DNA of 36,669 bases from a virus. The position numbers and the translations under genes are program-made. The notes under the pieces are model-generated. The model was not told the origin of the DNA. It saw only the letters and a list, made by a program, of their open reading frames with translations, and ran no database searches. The DNA is taken from positions 1-36,669 of IMG/VR virus record IMGVR_UViG_3300028610_001191; one strand, written 5' to 3'. Numbering within the stretch: the stretch's first letter is position 1; every line of letters begins with the position of its first letter. Shown in pieces: positions 16,461-23,102 of the stretch.

Positions 16461-16757
16461 ATGGTATGCACAACAAACTACACCTGCGTCCTCAAATGGT
16501 ATGTCCTTACGGATACTACCGTTATCGCTCAGGCGGGCGGGCCCAGTGAACCAGATCTGAATGTGACTTGTATCGTGAATACTGGAAATATCCAGTTTCA
16601 GGTGAAGGACGAACTCGACGCATGGTTCACCCCTGCGGACGCTTCGTACACAGTCACAGTCTCCAATGTGATCCGGATGCCTCGGGGCAATATGCCTGAG
16701 ATGCGTATTCTGGCCACTGGCAATGCGACCTTCGCCGTCCATGGTGCTCTCACCTGA
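16461..16757 (+). CDS. Small beta-rich protein, first of the appendage genes
   Basis: 98 residues from ATG 16461, with GGAAA seven bases upstream; an in-frame ATG at 16410 would add 17 residues but has no ribosome binding site. The protein is beta-rich, with short alternating hydrophobic strands and three Cys near the start and middle. No signal peptide is seen. It ends in TGATG, sharing one base with the next gene, so the two are coupled. A small beta-sandwich or chaperone-like partner of the next gene is possible. Function is inferred only from neighbours. Confidence 0.5.
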   Translation: MVCTTNYTCVLKWYVLTDTTVIAQAGGPSEPDLNVTCIVNTGNIQFQVKDELDAWFTPADASYTVTVSNVIRMPRGNMPEMRILATGNATFAVHGALT

Positions 16758-17968
16758 TGACGCATCAAGCCGATAAGGTAACCGATGCGGTCCAGGATCG
16801 TCACGTTGAGCAGATCATTCTCAGCGGATCTCCGTTCGTATCCTCGATCCTTGGACCCGATGCTTATCACATATCGGCAGCGACCGTACCTCTGTTCTAT
16901 GGGGCTCCTATCGTTGTGGGTAGTGTTGTTGAGTTGTCTGTGCTCCTTTGCAGTGAGGGAGCTTTCCATTCGTCCCCTCGTGCTGTGGCTACCTACCAGT
17001 GGAAGAAAGACACGATCGATATTCCTGGGGAAACCAGCAACATGTACGCCACGGTCATCGGGGATATCGGGTCAGAGATTACCTGTCTGGTAACGGCAAC
17101 CAACGCCTCGGGAAATGACAGTCTGATTTCCAACGGTATCACGATGGAAGCTCTCGTCGCCAGCAGTGTCTTCACAGTGGATTGGAGTGTCATCCAAGGA
17201 TTGTCGACCCCAATCCAGGCTCAACAGATGACTCTTGACGCCATGATAATGCAGGGTCTTGCTGTCGAGGGTCAGATCGCTGTAGAGGAGCAATGTGCGT
17301 TCATTATAAATGGGATGGGCGATCCTGACTCACAAACACACTTTGAGGCGGAGAGTTATGTGATGACCGGCCTGCCCTGTCTCCCTGCACAATCGCATAT
17401 GGAGCTAGGTGCTTATGTCATGGAGATGGTGACATCCCTGACACCTCTGGTCGTTGTTAACGGTGATGCGGAAAACTCCGTCATGACCGATTGGACCATG
17501 GACACCGGTACAGTCACCTCCGTTACCACGGCCACAGATCACAATGCGGGTAACAGAGAGGGTCTGCGCTTCTTCATGCCTGCTGATCTCGGCCAAGGTG
17601 TCGACTCCCAGATGAGCCAAGTGATACTCATTCCTGCGGGTGATTTCACTGATGTCGACACAGGACTCTGCTACTGCTTTGCCAATTTCCTTCACCAGTC
17701 CAAACAAGAGTACGATATCCTGGTAATCACCCTGGAAGCTCTCAATGCGGCAGATGGAGTATTGAACACGGCGGTAGCCACTATGCCAGCGAGCCCAGCC
17801 AACGAAGGATGGATGCGAGACCAGACTTTGGACGATAAACTGAGCCTACCCACCCTGACCAGGAAAGTAAAAATAACTGTACTTTTCAAGGCGCATGATA
17901 CACTAGGTAGCACCGCCAACAGCGTCTATGCTGACGACATCCAGATCGAGTTGATCAAAATACTGTAA
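16757..17968 (+). CDS. Probable tail-appendage protein with Ig-like domain
   Basis: 403 residues. Residues about 40-125 look like a bacterial/phage Ig-like domain: a strand pair, then ATYQWKKDTIDIPGETSNMY and GSEITCLVTATNASG, the usual YQW...C-x-V-x-A-x-N pattern. Residues 135-225 are Met/Gln/Glu-rich with repeated units around AESYVMTGL and ELGAYVMEM. Residues 230-403 form a jelly-roll-like carbohydrate-binding domain (GDAENSVMTDWTMDTGT at the start, DDIQIELIKIL at the end). Ig and carbohydrate-binding modules on phage surfaces aid host attachment. It is transcribed opposite to the virion operon, together with the next gene. A fibre or appendage role is inferred. Confidence 0.58.
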   Translation: MTHQADKVTDAVQDRHVEQIILSGSPFVSSILGPDAYHISAATVPLFYGAPIVVGSVVELSVLLCSEGAFHSSPRAVATYQWKKDTIDIPGETSNMYATVIGDIGSEITCLVTATNASGNDSLISNGITMEALVASSVFTVDWSVIQGLSTPIQAQQMTLDAMIMQGLAVEGQIAVEEQCAFIINGMGDPDSQTHFEAESYVMTGLPCLPAQSHMELGAYVMEMVTSLTPLVVVNGDAENSVMTDWTMDTGTVTSVTTATDHNAGNREGLRFFMPADLGQGVDSQMSQVILIPAGDFTDVDTGLCYCFANFLHQSKQEYDILVITLEALNAADGVLNTAVATMPASPANEGWMRDQTLDDKLSLPTLTRKVKITVLFKAHDTLGSTANSVYADDIQIELIKIL

Positions 17969-17984
17969 CCGAGGAGACCACCCC

Positions 17985-18965
17985 ATGCCGAATATTGTAT
18001 TCGTTTCCAACAACAAAGCTCACTGGGTCAACGGTGTGTCGTCCACGACGGCAGGTACTTTTGACTCAACGAGGGTGCCTTACGCCATTGAATTGGCCGA
18101 ACAGGAGGTGATGACTTCGCCTGTATTCACTCCTGTAGCTGGGGACGACACTTGGATGCACTTTCGCATGTTCATGGATAGCATCGAGAACAATGGCTTC
18201 TTCACGTTCTTCAAGGCTTTTGATGTCAGCGGTAATCTTTTGTTCGTGATGTCCAAGAAGGTTCCATCAGTCGCCTACACAGTTACATTGACCCACTACA
18301 ATGGTGCTGGTGGTAGTGAGACTGCCGAGCAAACCATCCCCTTCAACCGTAACCGTGTCAACAACGTCGATATCAAAGTCGAGATGACTGGCGTTCTCAT
18401 GGCTGTGCATATGTACGTGAATGGCGGCCTTGCCATAACGAACTCCATCGCCAGTAATCCCGCTTCCTGGGGTGCTCCTGCCTACTTCACCGTGGGTTGT
18501 GCATTCTCAGATCTCGTCACAGATACGATGAACTTCTCTGAGTTCATCGTCGCCGACGTGGATACCCGGAACGCTCGTATGAGCCTGGTCCGTCCGACGG
18601 CTACTGGTGGAGAGGCTGATTGGATCGGCCCGGCTGCGAACCTGTCCGATGATGATCCCGCCTCGGGTATCACCACCACAGCGGCCAATGCACGTCATAC
18701 CCTGGATCTGGCAGCCTACGGTGGTGCATCCAACATCTCCGCCGTGATGGTGGCTTCCCAGAGCCTGGCTGGTGCCAACGGCCCCCAGAACATGCGACAC
18801 ACAGTCCGCATGAGTGCCGTGAACTACGACAGCACAGCCGATATCCTGCTGGGAGCAACCCTAAGCTACGAACTGACGCAGTTCGATATCAACCCGGCTA
18901 CCAGTTTGCCGTGGGTTGGTGGGGATCTGGCTACGATGGAAATGGGGTTCATCTCGAAGGCATAA
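17985..18965 (+). CDS. Probable tail fibre/receptor-binding protein
   Basis: 326 residues, GAGGAG nine bases before ATG 17985. Residues 1-195 look like a concanavalin-like beta sandwich (alternating strands such as WMHFRMFMD, FTFFKAFDVSG, DIKVEMTGVLMAVHMYVNGG). Residues about 205-326 form a second beta domain beginning EADWIGPAANLSDDDP and ending MEMGFISKA, a type often found at the C-terminus of phage tail proteins. No enzymatic residues are evident. It ends before a hairpin terminator that separates it from the convergent minus-strand cluster. Receptor binding is the likely role; it takes the slot of the N4 appendage genes but I see no clear similarity to gp65 or gp66. Confidence 0.58.
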   Translation: MPNIVFVSNNKAHWVNGVSSTTAGTFDSTRVPYAIELAEQEVMTSPVFTPVAGDDTWMHFRMFMDSIENNGFFTFFKAFDVSGNLLFVMSKKVPSVAYTVTLTHYNGAGGSETAEQTIPFNRNRVNNVDIKVEMTGVLMAVHMYVNGGLAITNSIASNPASWGAPAYFTVGCAFSDLVTDTMNFSEFIVADVDTRNARMSLVRPTATGGEADWIGPAANLSDDDPASGITTTAANARHTLDLAAYGGASNISAVMVASQSLAGANGPQNMRHTVRMSAVNYDSTADILLGATLSYELTQFDINPATSLPWVGGDLATMEMGFISKA

Positions 18966-18970
18966 AAGGA

Positions 18971-19000
18971 GGGAGGCGGCCAATGTTCTGGTCGCCTCCC
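18971..19000. terminator. Bidirectional hairpin terminator between convergent genes
   Basis: GGGAGGCGGCC and GGTCGCCTCCC form an 11-bp stem with one G-T pair and an 8-base loop. On the minus strand it is followed by TCCTTTT, on the plus strand by TAACTCTTATTT. It lies between the plus-strand gene ending at 18965 and the minus-strand gene ending at 19007, so it can end both transcripts. Confidence 0.75.
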
Positions 19001-19006
19001 TAACTC

Positions 19007-19408
19007 TTATTTGAGGGTGTCGAATTTCTCACTGATCCGATGCAGGATATGAGTTGCATACGCCGTGAGCTGGGCCTCCGGGATACTCCGGACATTCGCA
19101 TCCACATCTTCATGGGCAAAGGGTGATCGCTTGATGAGGGCTTTCTTTGCCTCAATCCGCTCCTCGGACGTTGTGCCTGCGGCACCGCCCTTCGTCGCTG
19201 GGATATCCTTGACGACAACCTCGCCACCGGGGAGCACCCCATAAAGCTGAGCGATATCGTTCACTGCGGATTTCAGCACATCCAGAGTCTCAGCTACCTC
19301 CTTCTCCGTGGGTTTGTACCTCGCCCCATTGGTCAGGAGCAGAATGGCCTTGACGGCCTTATCAGTACGGGGGGAGAATATTCTGGTAAACTCGGTCTTC
19401 TTCGTCAT
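19007..19408 (-). CDS. Unknown helical protein, last of the four-gene minus cluster
   Basis: 133 residues from ATG 19408, chosen for AGGAG seven bases upstream; an upstream in-frame start lacks this. The protein is helical and Lys/Glu/Ala-rich with a central Gly-rich loop (LPGGEVVV, then TKGGAAGTTSEER). No signal peptide or membrane segment is present. The start overlaps the stop of the 76-residue gene (ATGA), so it is translated by coupling. No family is recognised. The convergent terminator follows. Confidence 0.55.
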   Translation of the reverse strand: MTKKTEFTRIFSPRTDKAVKAILLLTNGARYKPTEKEVAETLDVLKSAVNDIAQLYGVLPGGEVVVKDIPATKGGAAGTTSEERIEAKKALIKRSPFAHEDVDANVRSIPEAQLTAYATHILHRISEKFDTLK

Positions 19409-19635
19409 ACAGGGTCTCCTTTTACTTTTCGGGCGGCTTCCCAACGATTGTCAGCCATGACACAGGCTGTCCTGTGCTTGACATCCCCTACAACCATCGG
19501 CAGGTAGTCTTGAGCAAATAAGAGGCGCTCTTCACATATTGCCTTGTTTGGCTGCTGAAGAGGTGCCCACCCATCGGCCACTGCAAAGTCCTGGATCGCT
19601 GGGTTCCAGAACAATAAAACGAGAAACCAGTTCAT
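19405..19635 (-). CDS. Small exported or membrane-anchored two-Cys protein (paralogue B)
   Basis: 76 residues, GGAGG about ten bases before ATG 19635. A hydrophobic N-terminus (NWFLVLLFW) is followed by a polar domain with two Cys (AICEERLLFAQ and TACVMADNRW). The layout matches the neighbouring 81-residue protein: W-aromatic-LVLL start, Pro/Lys/Gln before C-x-[DE]-E, then C-[IV]-x-A-D-x-W. The two are likely diverged tandem copies with a disulfide in the periplasm or on the membrane surface. The start overlaps the previous stop (ATGA). Function is unknown; the DUF1353 neighbour hints at envelope or lysis-related work. Confidence 0.55.
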   Translation of the reverse strand: MNWFLVLLFWNPAIQDFAVADGWAPLQQPNKAICEERLLFAQDYLPMVVGDVKHRTACVMADNRWEAARKVKGDPV

Positions 19636-19877
19636 ACGTTATCTCCTCCGAATTTGAACGCTTTGAGCATGATGTCGTGCAGATCCTGCCAGTCATCGGC
19701 CTCGATGCAGTAGAGCTTGGCTTTCTCGTTACGACGATCGATCATCAGGCTGAAACCTTCATCCACACATTCCTGCTGGGTCTTGAAGGGTGCCGGGAGA
19801 TGATTGGGGTCGAGGGACCAGTGGTCGCCGACAGCAACCAGGAGTACCAGATACCAGGTGGTGACCATGGTAATCAT
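19632..19877 (-). CDS. Small exported or membrane-anchored two-Cys protein (paralogue A)
   Basis: 81 residues from ATG 19877, which overlaps the DUF1353 stop (ATGA). A hydrophobic N-terminal segment (WYLVLLVAVG) serves as signal or anchor, followed by PFKTQQECVDEGF and LYCIEADDW, the same Cys spacing pattern as in the 76-residue neighbour. Its own stop overlaps that neighbour's start, again as ATGA. Homology of the pair is read from the aligned pattern, not a search. Function is unknown. Confidence 0.55.
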   Translation of the reverse strand: MITMVTTWYLVLLVAVGDHWSLDPNHLPAPFKTQQECVDEGFSLMIDRRNEKAKLYCIEADDWQDLHDIMLKAFKFGGDNV

Positions 19878-20359
19878 GACGGGATATGCAGGAAAAGGTG
19901 CTTGTCGCGGTTCTTGTAAACACCCCAAGAAAACTGCATGGCCACCTTGATAGCTGTTCGGACAGTCCACTTGACTTTGGCAGCCTTCAGACCAGCGTAC
20001 AGCACCTTGTTGGCAAACTTCCAGTCAGCCTTGGTCGGCGACCGTTCCTGCAATTGCCAAGCGACGTACAGCCAGTCATGGACGATACAAGCCTCCAGAT
20101 GGGGCCCCACCCTCCCGACGATATTCCTGAAGCTCTTCGGAACACTGGCCAGATCCGTCGTCAGACCTTTGGGAACTACGATGGTATACGGATACCCTTC
20201 GATAGTCAGCTCCACCGGGTAATCCTCCATCACAACATACATGGCCTCGCGATCACCCACAGCCTGTAGTACATCAGGACATCGGCCCAGAACGAGCCAG
20301 TCGGTGTATCGGAAATTGGTAATCTCCGCCTTGGGATCAAAGTATGGGTACATTGCCAT
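19874..20359 (-). CDS. DUF1353 family protein
   Basis: 161 residues, AAAGGA eight bases before ATG 20359. It carries the DUF1353 core: PKGLTTDLASVPKSF (64-77), then EACIVHDWLYVA (89-100) and SPTKADWKFANKVL (107-120). The invariant Thr-Asp, His-Asp and Ala-Asp residues suggest a metal-dependent or structural active site, but the family has no established activity. DUF1353 proteins are common in phages, often close to lysis or tail genes. It is first in a four-gene chain linked by ATGA overlaps. Upstream lies a palindrome-rich stretch that may hold its promoter or operator. Confidence 0.78.
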   Translation of the reverse strand: MAMYPYFDPKAEITNFRYTDWLVLGRCPDVLQAVGDREAMYVVMEDYPVELTIEGYPYTIVVPKGLTTDLASVPKSFRNIVGRVGPHLEACIVHDWLYVAWQLQERSPTKADWKFANKVLYAGLKAAKVKWTVRTAIKVAMQFSWGVYKNRDKHLFLHIPS

Positions 20360-20379
20360 GGGACGTTTCCTTTCGTTGC

Positions 20380-20411
20380 GTGAGAAACCCCTGTACAGGA
20401 GAAAATCTCAC
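20380..20411. promoter_or_regulatory. Nested palindrome upstream of the DUF1353 cluster
   Basis: GTGAGA (20380) and TCTCAC (20406) flank a perfect 10-base palindrome CCTGTACAGG (20390-20399). It lies 21 bases upstream of the DUF1353 ATG, so it falls in that gene's leader or operator. GGTGAGAAATTTTCC just upstream can also pair with GAAAATCTCAC, giving an alternative fold. Operator or transcript-structure roles are both possible. Confidence 0.4.
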
Positions 20412-20695
20412 AGATCAAACCATTGGTGAGAAATTTTCCTAATCCCCTCCTGCAAATTTAGGAGATTATCCCACGAATAACCCTCACAGCCGCATAATCT
20501 CCCACCAATGCGGCGGCCCACGCCACTTTTTTCTCACGAACCAGCTCATACGCAGGAAAATATCCCAATCCAAAAACTTGACAGGCCGGACCCGAGTCGG
20601 GGTATACCTACGGCCTGGCAGATGCTGAGGAGGAGGGCTTGGCCGAACTATGATAATTATCCCCCTCCCGCCCAGGTGATAATCCTCCATACGAT

Positions 20696-20735
20696 ATGAA
20701 AGGTGACCACAACTTCCTCCATGGAGACCTTTCAT
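20696..20735. repeat. Inverted repeat ATGAAAGGT/ACCTTTCAT with internal palindrome
   Basis: Perfect 9-bp arms at 20696-20704 and 20727-20735. The 22-base loop contains CTCCATGGAG, itself a perfect palindrome. It is in the gene-poor region and not followed by a T-run, so a terminator is unlikely. A protein-binding or packaging element is possible. Confidence 0.45.
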
Positions 20736-20792
20736 GACTGAAACTCCACCCACTCTCAAACCAAGGGAAGAACGAACGAAGGACCAGAACCG

Positions 20793-20803
20793 AGCGCAGC
20801 GAG
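20793..20803 (-). promoter_or_regulatory. Possible leftward virion-polymerase promoter hairpin
   Basis: On the minus strand this reads TCGCTGCGCTC, identical to the four rightward early elements except for the middle base of the loop. The strand that would be template carries GCGCAGC, still a C(GNA)G mini-hairpin. It points left, towards the DUF1353 cluster 430 bases away. A G start would fall one or two bases later than in the other copies, so it is less certain. Confidence 0.3.
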
Positions 20804-21082
20804 GTGGTAGGGCCGAGAGTGAGTTCTGACCGACCCCCAGTATCATTACCCTCCATTACCGTTCACTAACTATGTTTCTGGTTTAACATGGCTCCATGTG
20901 AAATAGGTTTTTGATATACTCAACCATAATATATTTAAATTTGAGAAAAGTGGTATGTGTCGAGAGGTGTAGGTCTTTCACTACACTGGGGTACACATCT
21001 GAAGAACTACCCCCCCGCTTCTTTGACATACACCCATTCATGCCCCCCCTTGTTACTTACACCACCAGGGCCCAGCGTCCCT

Positions 21083-21099
21083 TCGCTTCGCTCTTACTG
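21083..21099 (+). promoter_or_regulatory. Early promoter candidate E1 (mini-hairpin type)
   Basis: TCGCTTCGCTC at 21083-21093. The template strand carries GCGAAGC, a C(GAA)G mini-hairpin of the kind recognised by N4 virion RNA polymerase. Nine bases after the loop the predicted start is G21099, 37 bases before the first early ATG. It shares TCGCTTCGCTCTTAC with E2. Confidence 0.6.
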
Positions 21100-21135
21100 A
21101 ACCCTTAACCATCAACCCCATCTGGGAGCACTCAC

Positions 21136-21387
21136 ATGTCCATGTTTCGCACCATGTCTCAGTTCGTGCAGAGCACGTTCAACACCCTCACCTCCACCGT
21201 GGACTCACTGCAAAAAGTCCTCGACATCGGCAATGATTATATTGCCAATCAGCACAAGTCAGTCACCAGGACCGTAGCAAAGGCTGCTATCCTCAACACT
21301 GCACACCAGCACGTCGCCATCCAGAATGAGCTGGAAGCAGACGATAAACTGGCCAAGATCTTCGCCGACCTCGAAGCCGAGTGGTAA
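21136..21387 (+). CDS. First early gene, helical protein of 83 residues
   Basis: GGGAG lies seven to eight bases before ATG 21136, 37 bases downstream of predicted early start E1. The protein is helical with Ser/Thr-rich heptads over residues 8-40 (TFNTLTSTVDSLQKVL), then a basic helix (HKSVTRTVAKAAIL) and an acidic C-terminus (LAKIFADLEAEW). No family is recognised. As the first gene expressed from the left end it is a good candidate for a host-takeover factor, but the sequence itself does not show how it would act. Confidence 0.6.
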   Translation: MSMFRTMSQFVQSTFNTLTSTVDSLQKVLDIGNDYIANQHKSVTRTVAKAAILNTAHQHVAIQNELEADDKLAKIFADLEAEW

Positions 21388-21403
21388 GTTCAACTCCCTG
21401 TCC

Positions 21404-21430
21404 TCTCCTGGAACCCTCCCAGGAGAGGGC
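21404..21430. repeat. Perfect 10-bp hairpin after the first early gene
   Basis: CCTCTCCTGG (21404-21413) pairs with CCAGGAGAGG (21421-21430) across a 7-base loop. No T-run follows. Two weaker hairpins follow (TCTCTA/TAGAGA and CTGAGG/CCTCAG), and GATTGACC occurs twice between 21450 and 21475. It may attenuate or process the early transcript between the first and second genes. Confidence 0.5.
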
Positions 21431-21527
21431 CCTAACTCTCTAGATAGAGATTGACCTGAGGGATTGACCATCAACCTCAGCGAGCCAATCTCAGCCTCTC
21501 ACGCATCAACAAGTAGGAGCAACTCCA

Positions 21528-21839
21528 ATGGCCCAGGCCAACCTGCCTACCACGCCTTTGAGAGCCGTGGATATCCCTGCAACCGACCAGCACAATCCAT
21601 CCCAACAGTGGTTCTTCACCGATGACGACATACACCGGTTCCTGGCTGCCAGGATGATGTATGCCGCCAAAGATGGCTCCATCAAAGACACCGATGGAGA
21701 AATCGTCGGACTGTGGTATTTTGCAGAGTTCTCCTGCAAATACCCTGGTGCAACCACTGACCAAGGTCATGGTGATCCGGCCTGTGAGGCCGAGAACGAC
21801 GACATGATTGCTGACCGTGATGATGGTCTGCTGTCATGA
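21528..21839 (+). CDS. Early protein, 103 residues, acidic
   Basis: AGGAG eight bases before ATG 21528, within a CAAGTAGGAGC leader repeated before two later genes. Residues 25-75 include PSQQWFFTDDDIHRFLAARMMYAA and a WYFAEFSCKYPG segment; the last 25 residues are strongly acidic. No known domain is recognised. The stop overlaps the next start (ATGA), so the downstream gene is coupled. Confidence 0.6.
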   Translation: MAQANLPTTPLRAVDIPATDQHNPSQQWFFTDDDIHRFLAARMMYAAKDGSIKDTDGEIVGLWYFAEFSCKYPGATTDQGHGDPACEAENDDMIADRDDGLLS

Positions 21840-22006
21840 TCAGATATGTAATCACCGGACCAGACTCAGATGGCCTGTTCAGGCTTGATGAGGTCACCGT
21901 AACCAAGAGACGCTGGTGGGTAGGTCATCGAGTATCCAAGTTCTTCATGGGATACTTCTCGAACTACATGGGAGCCCATATGGCCCAAAGGAGGTATGAG
22001 GGATGA
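21836..22006 (+). CDS. Small basic early protein, 56 residues
   Basis: Starts inside the previous stop (ATGA) and ends TGA at 22004-22006. It is basic and aromatic, with TKRRWWVGHRVSKFFMGYF in the centre and a short Met-rich end. No membrane segment is long enough to call. Translation is supported by the overlap chain on both sides. Function unknown. Confidence 0.5.
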   Translation: MIRYVITGPDSDGLFRLDEVTVTKRRWWVGHRVSKFFMGYFSNYMGAHMAQRRYEG

Positions 22007-22107
22007 ACCTTGCCCTGAAACCAAAGATCGTCATTGGGGCCGAGGAAAATACTCCTCCAACCAACCCTGTCACCAACGCTGGGATCAAGTCTCTGTATCC
22101 CAAGTAG
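22003..22107 (+). CDS. Very small early protein, 34 residues
   Basis: ATG 22003 overlaps the previous stop and has AGGAGG eight bases upstream. It reads MNLALKPKIVIGAEENTPP and ends in SLYPK at a TAG that lies within the CAAGTAGGAG leader of the next gene. Pro/Asn-rich, no domain. Good ribosome binding site, but small size limits confidence. Confidence 0.42.
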   Translation: MNLALKPKIVIGAEENTPPTNPVTNAGIKSLYPK

Positions 22108-22118
22108 GAGATGTGCTT

Positions 22119-22304
22119 ATGTCTATGGCACCCCCAGACAACAGACCTGTTAACCCTGATCCAGTCACGGCTGCCGAGGTCCGGAGGATGCTCAACAGCA
22201 TCTCCTGGTATTTCAAACGCAGCAATACTCTTGACGTTCCTTCTGATTTGGCAGAGAAGCTTTACATGCCACTGAGTGAGATCTGCCGAAGATATACCTC
22301 GTAA
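22119..22304 (+). CDS. Small early protein, 61 residues
   Basis: ATG 22119 follows AGGAG by eight bases; earlier in-frame starts lie inside the preceding gene and lack a site. An N-terminal Pro/Asn-rich stretch precedes a helix (TAAEVRRMLNSISWYF) and a second helix (PSDLAEKLYMPLSEICRRY). It looks like a small helical hairpin protein. Function unknown. A strong hairpin follows. Confidence 0.52.
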   Translation: MSMAPPDNRPVNPDPVTAAEVRRMLNSISWYFKRSNTLDVPSDLAEKLYMPLSEICRRYTS

Positions 22305-22335
22305 CAACCTATTCCGGAATGATCCGGGATCACAG

Positions 22336-22375
22336 CCTGTCCCCGCTGTTTGATGGCTCACGCAGTGGGGACAGG
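22336..22375 (+). terminator. Strong hairpin, possible early terminator or attenuator
   Basis: CCTGTCCCCGCTG (22336-22348) pairs with CAGTGGGGACAGG (22363-22375) with one G-T pair, a 13-bp stem and a 14-base loop. It is followed by TATAAACTC rather than a T-run, so it may attenuate or shield RNA rather than terminate. A short hairpin CCGGA/TCCGG lies just before it. Confidence 0.45.
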
Positions 22376-22415
22376 TATAAACTCATCACCAACCAAGTAG
22401 GAGCGATCGAGCGGT

Positions 22416-22565
22416 ATGAGACTGTCTTTTGTAGCCCTTTGCGCGTCGGTCGTCGTGACCACGCTGCTCGTCTCGATGCTCCTGGCACCCATCCTGTGGA
22501 GTGCTGCTGGCTACATCGAGAACATCATCACCCTCATCTACAACCCGATGGAGAACCTGCAATGA
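22416..22565 (+). CDS. Small membrane protein, 49 residues
   Basis: ATG 22416, with the repeated CAAGTAGGAGC leader about 12 bases upstream. One long transmembrane segment spans residues 5-31 (FVALCASVVVTTLLVSMLLAPIL by pattern), followed by a short polar tail. The stop overlaps the next start (ATGA). It could be a small inner-membrane effector; nothing more specific can be read. Confidence 0.5.
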   Translation: MRLSFVALCASVVVTTLLVSMLLAPILWSAAGYIENIITLIYNPMENLQ

Positions 22566-22681
22566 GCAAGCCCATCCCGAAGAATGACCTGCCAGTGTGG
22601 GTCAAGCTGCTCTGCATTCCCGCTGTCATCCTCATCTTGGTGGCACAAAACTTCACTCTCATCCTGGAGCAACTCCCATGA
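22562..22681 (+). CDS. Small membrane protein, 39 residues
   Basis: Coupled to the previous gene by ATGA. A basic, Pro-rich start (MSKPIPKNDLPVW) leads into a single transmembrane helix (LLCIPAVILILVAQNF) and a short acidic end. Its stop overlaps the following start, again ATGA. It sits beside another single-pass protein, so the two may form a pair. Confidence 0.48.
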   Translation: MSKPIPKNDLPVWVKLLCIPAVILILVAQNFTLILEQLP

Positions 22682-22857
22682 AGAAGTTCACCCTGTGGTG
22701 GCTAAATGGCAACCGTGAGGTTGTCAGTGGCCGCACACTCAATGACGCCATGAACCGTGCAGGCTATGCACATGGTGCCGTTATGGCACTGGATTTCTAC
22801 TCCCGAGGCGACTCTGACAAGTTCGTTCGGGGAGAGCAGAGCTGGGTGTTGAAATGA
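22678..22857 (+). CDS. Small early protein, 59 residues
   Basis: Coupled by ATGA to the preceding gene. The sequence starts MKKFTLWWLNGNREVVSG, followed by RTLNDAMNRAGYAHGAV. The beta-strand then helix pattern with W-W-L-N-G-x-x-x-x-V-x-G is often seen in small phage proteins of unknown role. No catalytic motif. Confidence 0.52.
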   Translation: MKKFTLWWLNGNREVVSGRTLNDAMNRAGYAHGAVMALDFYSRGDSDKFVRGEQSWVLK

Positions 22858-23102
22858 ACCCCAGCTTCATGGCCTTCTACAAGGCGTCCATCAATCTCAT
22901 GATGGGCGTCTCTCCCTCGAAGAGGGACCAACGGCTTGACCAGACTGATAGCAAGCTGTTCGCAACCAAACCACAGAGAGATCCCAAGACCGGGTTCCCT
23001 CGCTCTGACATGGTAGTTGAGGCCGAAGAGGCTGAGGCCAAGGAACTGGCAGCTCGTGCCCACCTCACCAAACTGGCCAAGGATGTGAAGGCTCGCATCT
23101 AA
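22854..23102 (+). CDS. Early protein, 82 residues
   Basis: ATG 22854 overlaps the previous stop. A hydrophobic/aromatic start (NPSFMAFYKASINLMMG) is followed by a charged, Lys/Asp-rich stretch and an Ala/Glu-rich helix (EAEEAEAKELAARAHL). The stop shares a base with the next start. Function unknown. Confidence 0.52.
   Translation: MNPSFMAFYKASINLMMGVSPSKRDQRLDQTDSKLFATKPQRDPKTGFPRSDMVVEAEEAEAKELAARAHLTKLAKDVKARI

Larger units (their letters stand above)
20360..21082. other. Gene-poor, inverted-repeat-rich region; predicted genome ends/terminal repeat
   Basis: About 720 bases without a convincing gene on either strand. It separates the late and virion-related clusters from the rightward early genes, which in N4-like phages lie at opposite ends of a linear genome with direct terminal repeats. 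Contents: nested palindromes at 20380-20411, pyrimidine-rich motifs of the type TAATCYCCC/TTATCCCC scattered over 20435-20690, a 9-bp stem at 20696-20735 with CTCCATGGAG inside, and an AT-rich stretch at about 20910-20945. Further short hairpins and C-tracts run at 20965-21050. A terminal repeat would appear once when the contig is closed by assembly. Ends, packaging site and perhaps an origin are inferred from gene order. Confidence 0.5.

Noticed and set aside
21000-21035. CCGCTTCTTTG, similar to the non-template strand of the N4 P2 promoter
   Set aside because: The matching stem arm is not at the right distance; only 4-5 bp with a 12-14 base C-rich loop can form, not a 3-base loop.
20911-21108. 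Plus-strand frame of 65 codons in the gene-poor region
   Set aside because: Non-ATG start in an AT-rich stretch, no ribosome binding site, and it runs through promoter candidate E1.
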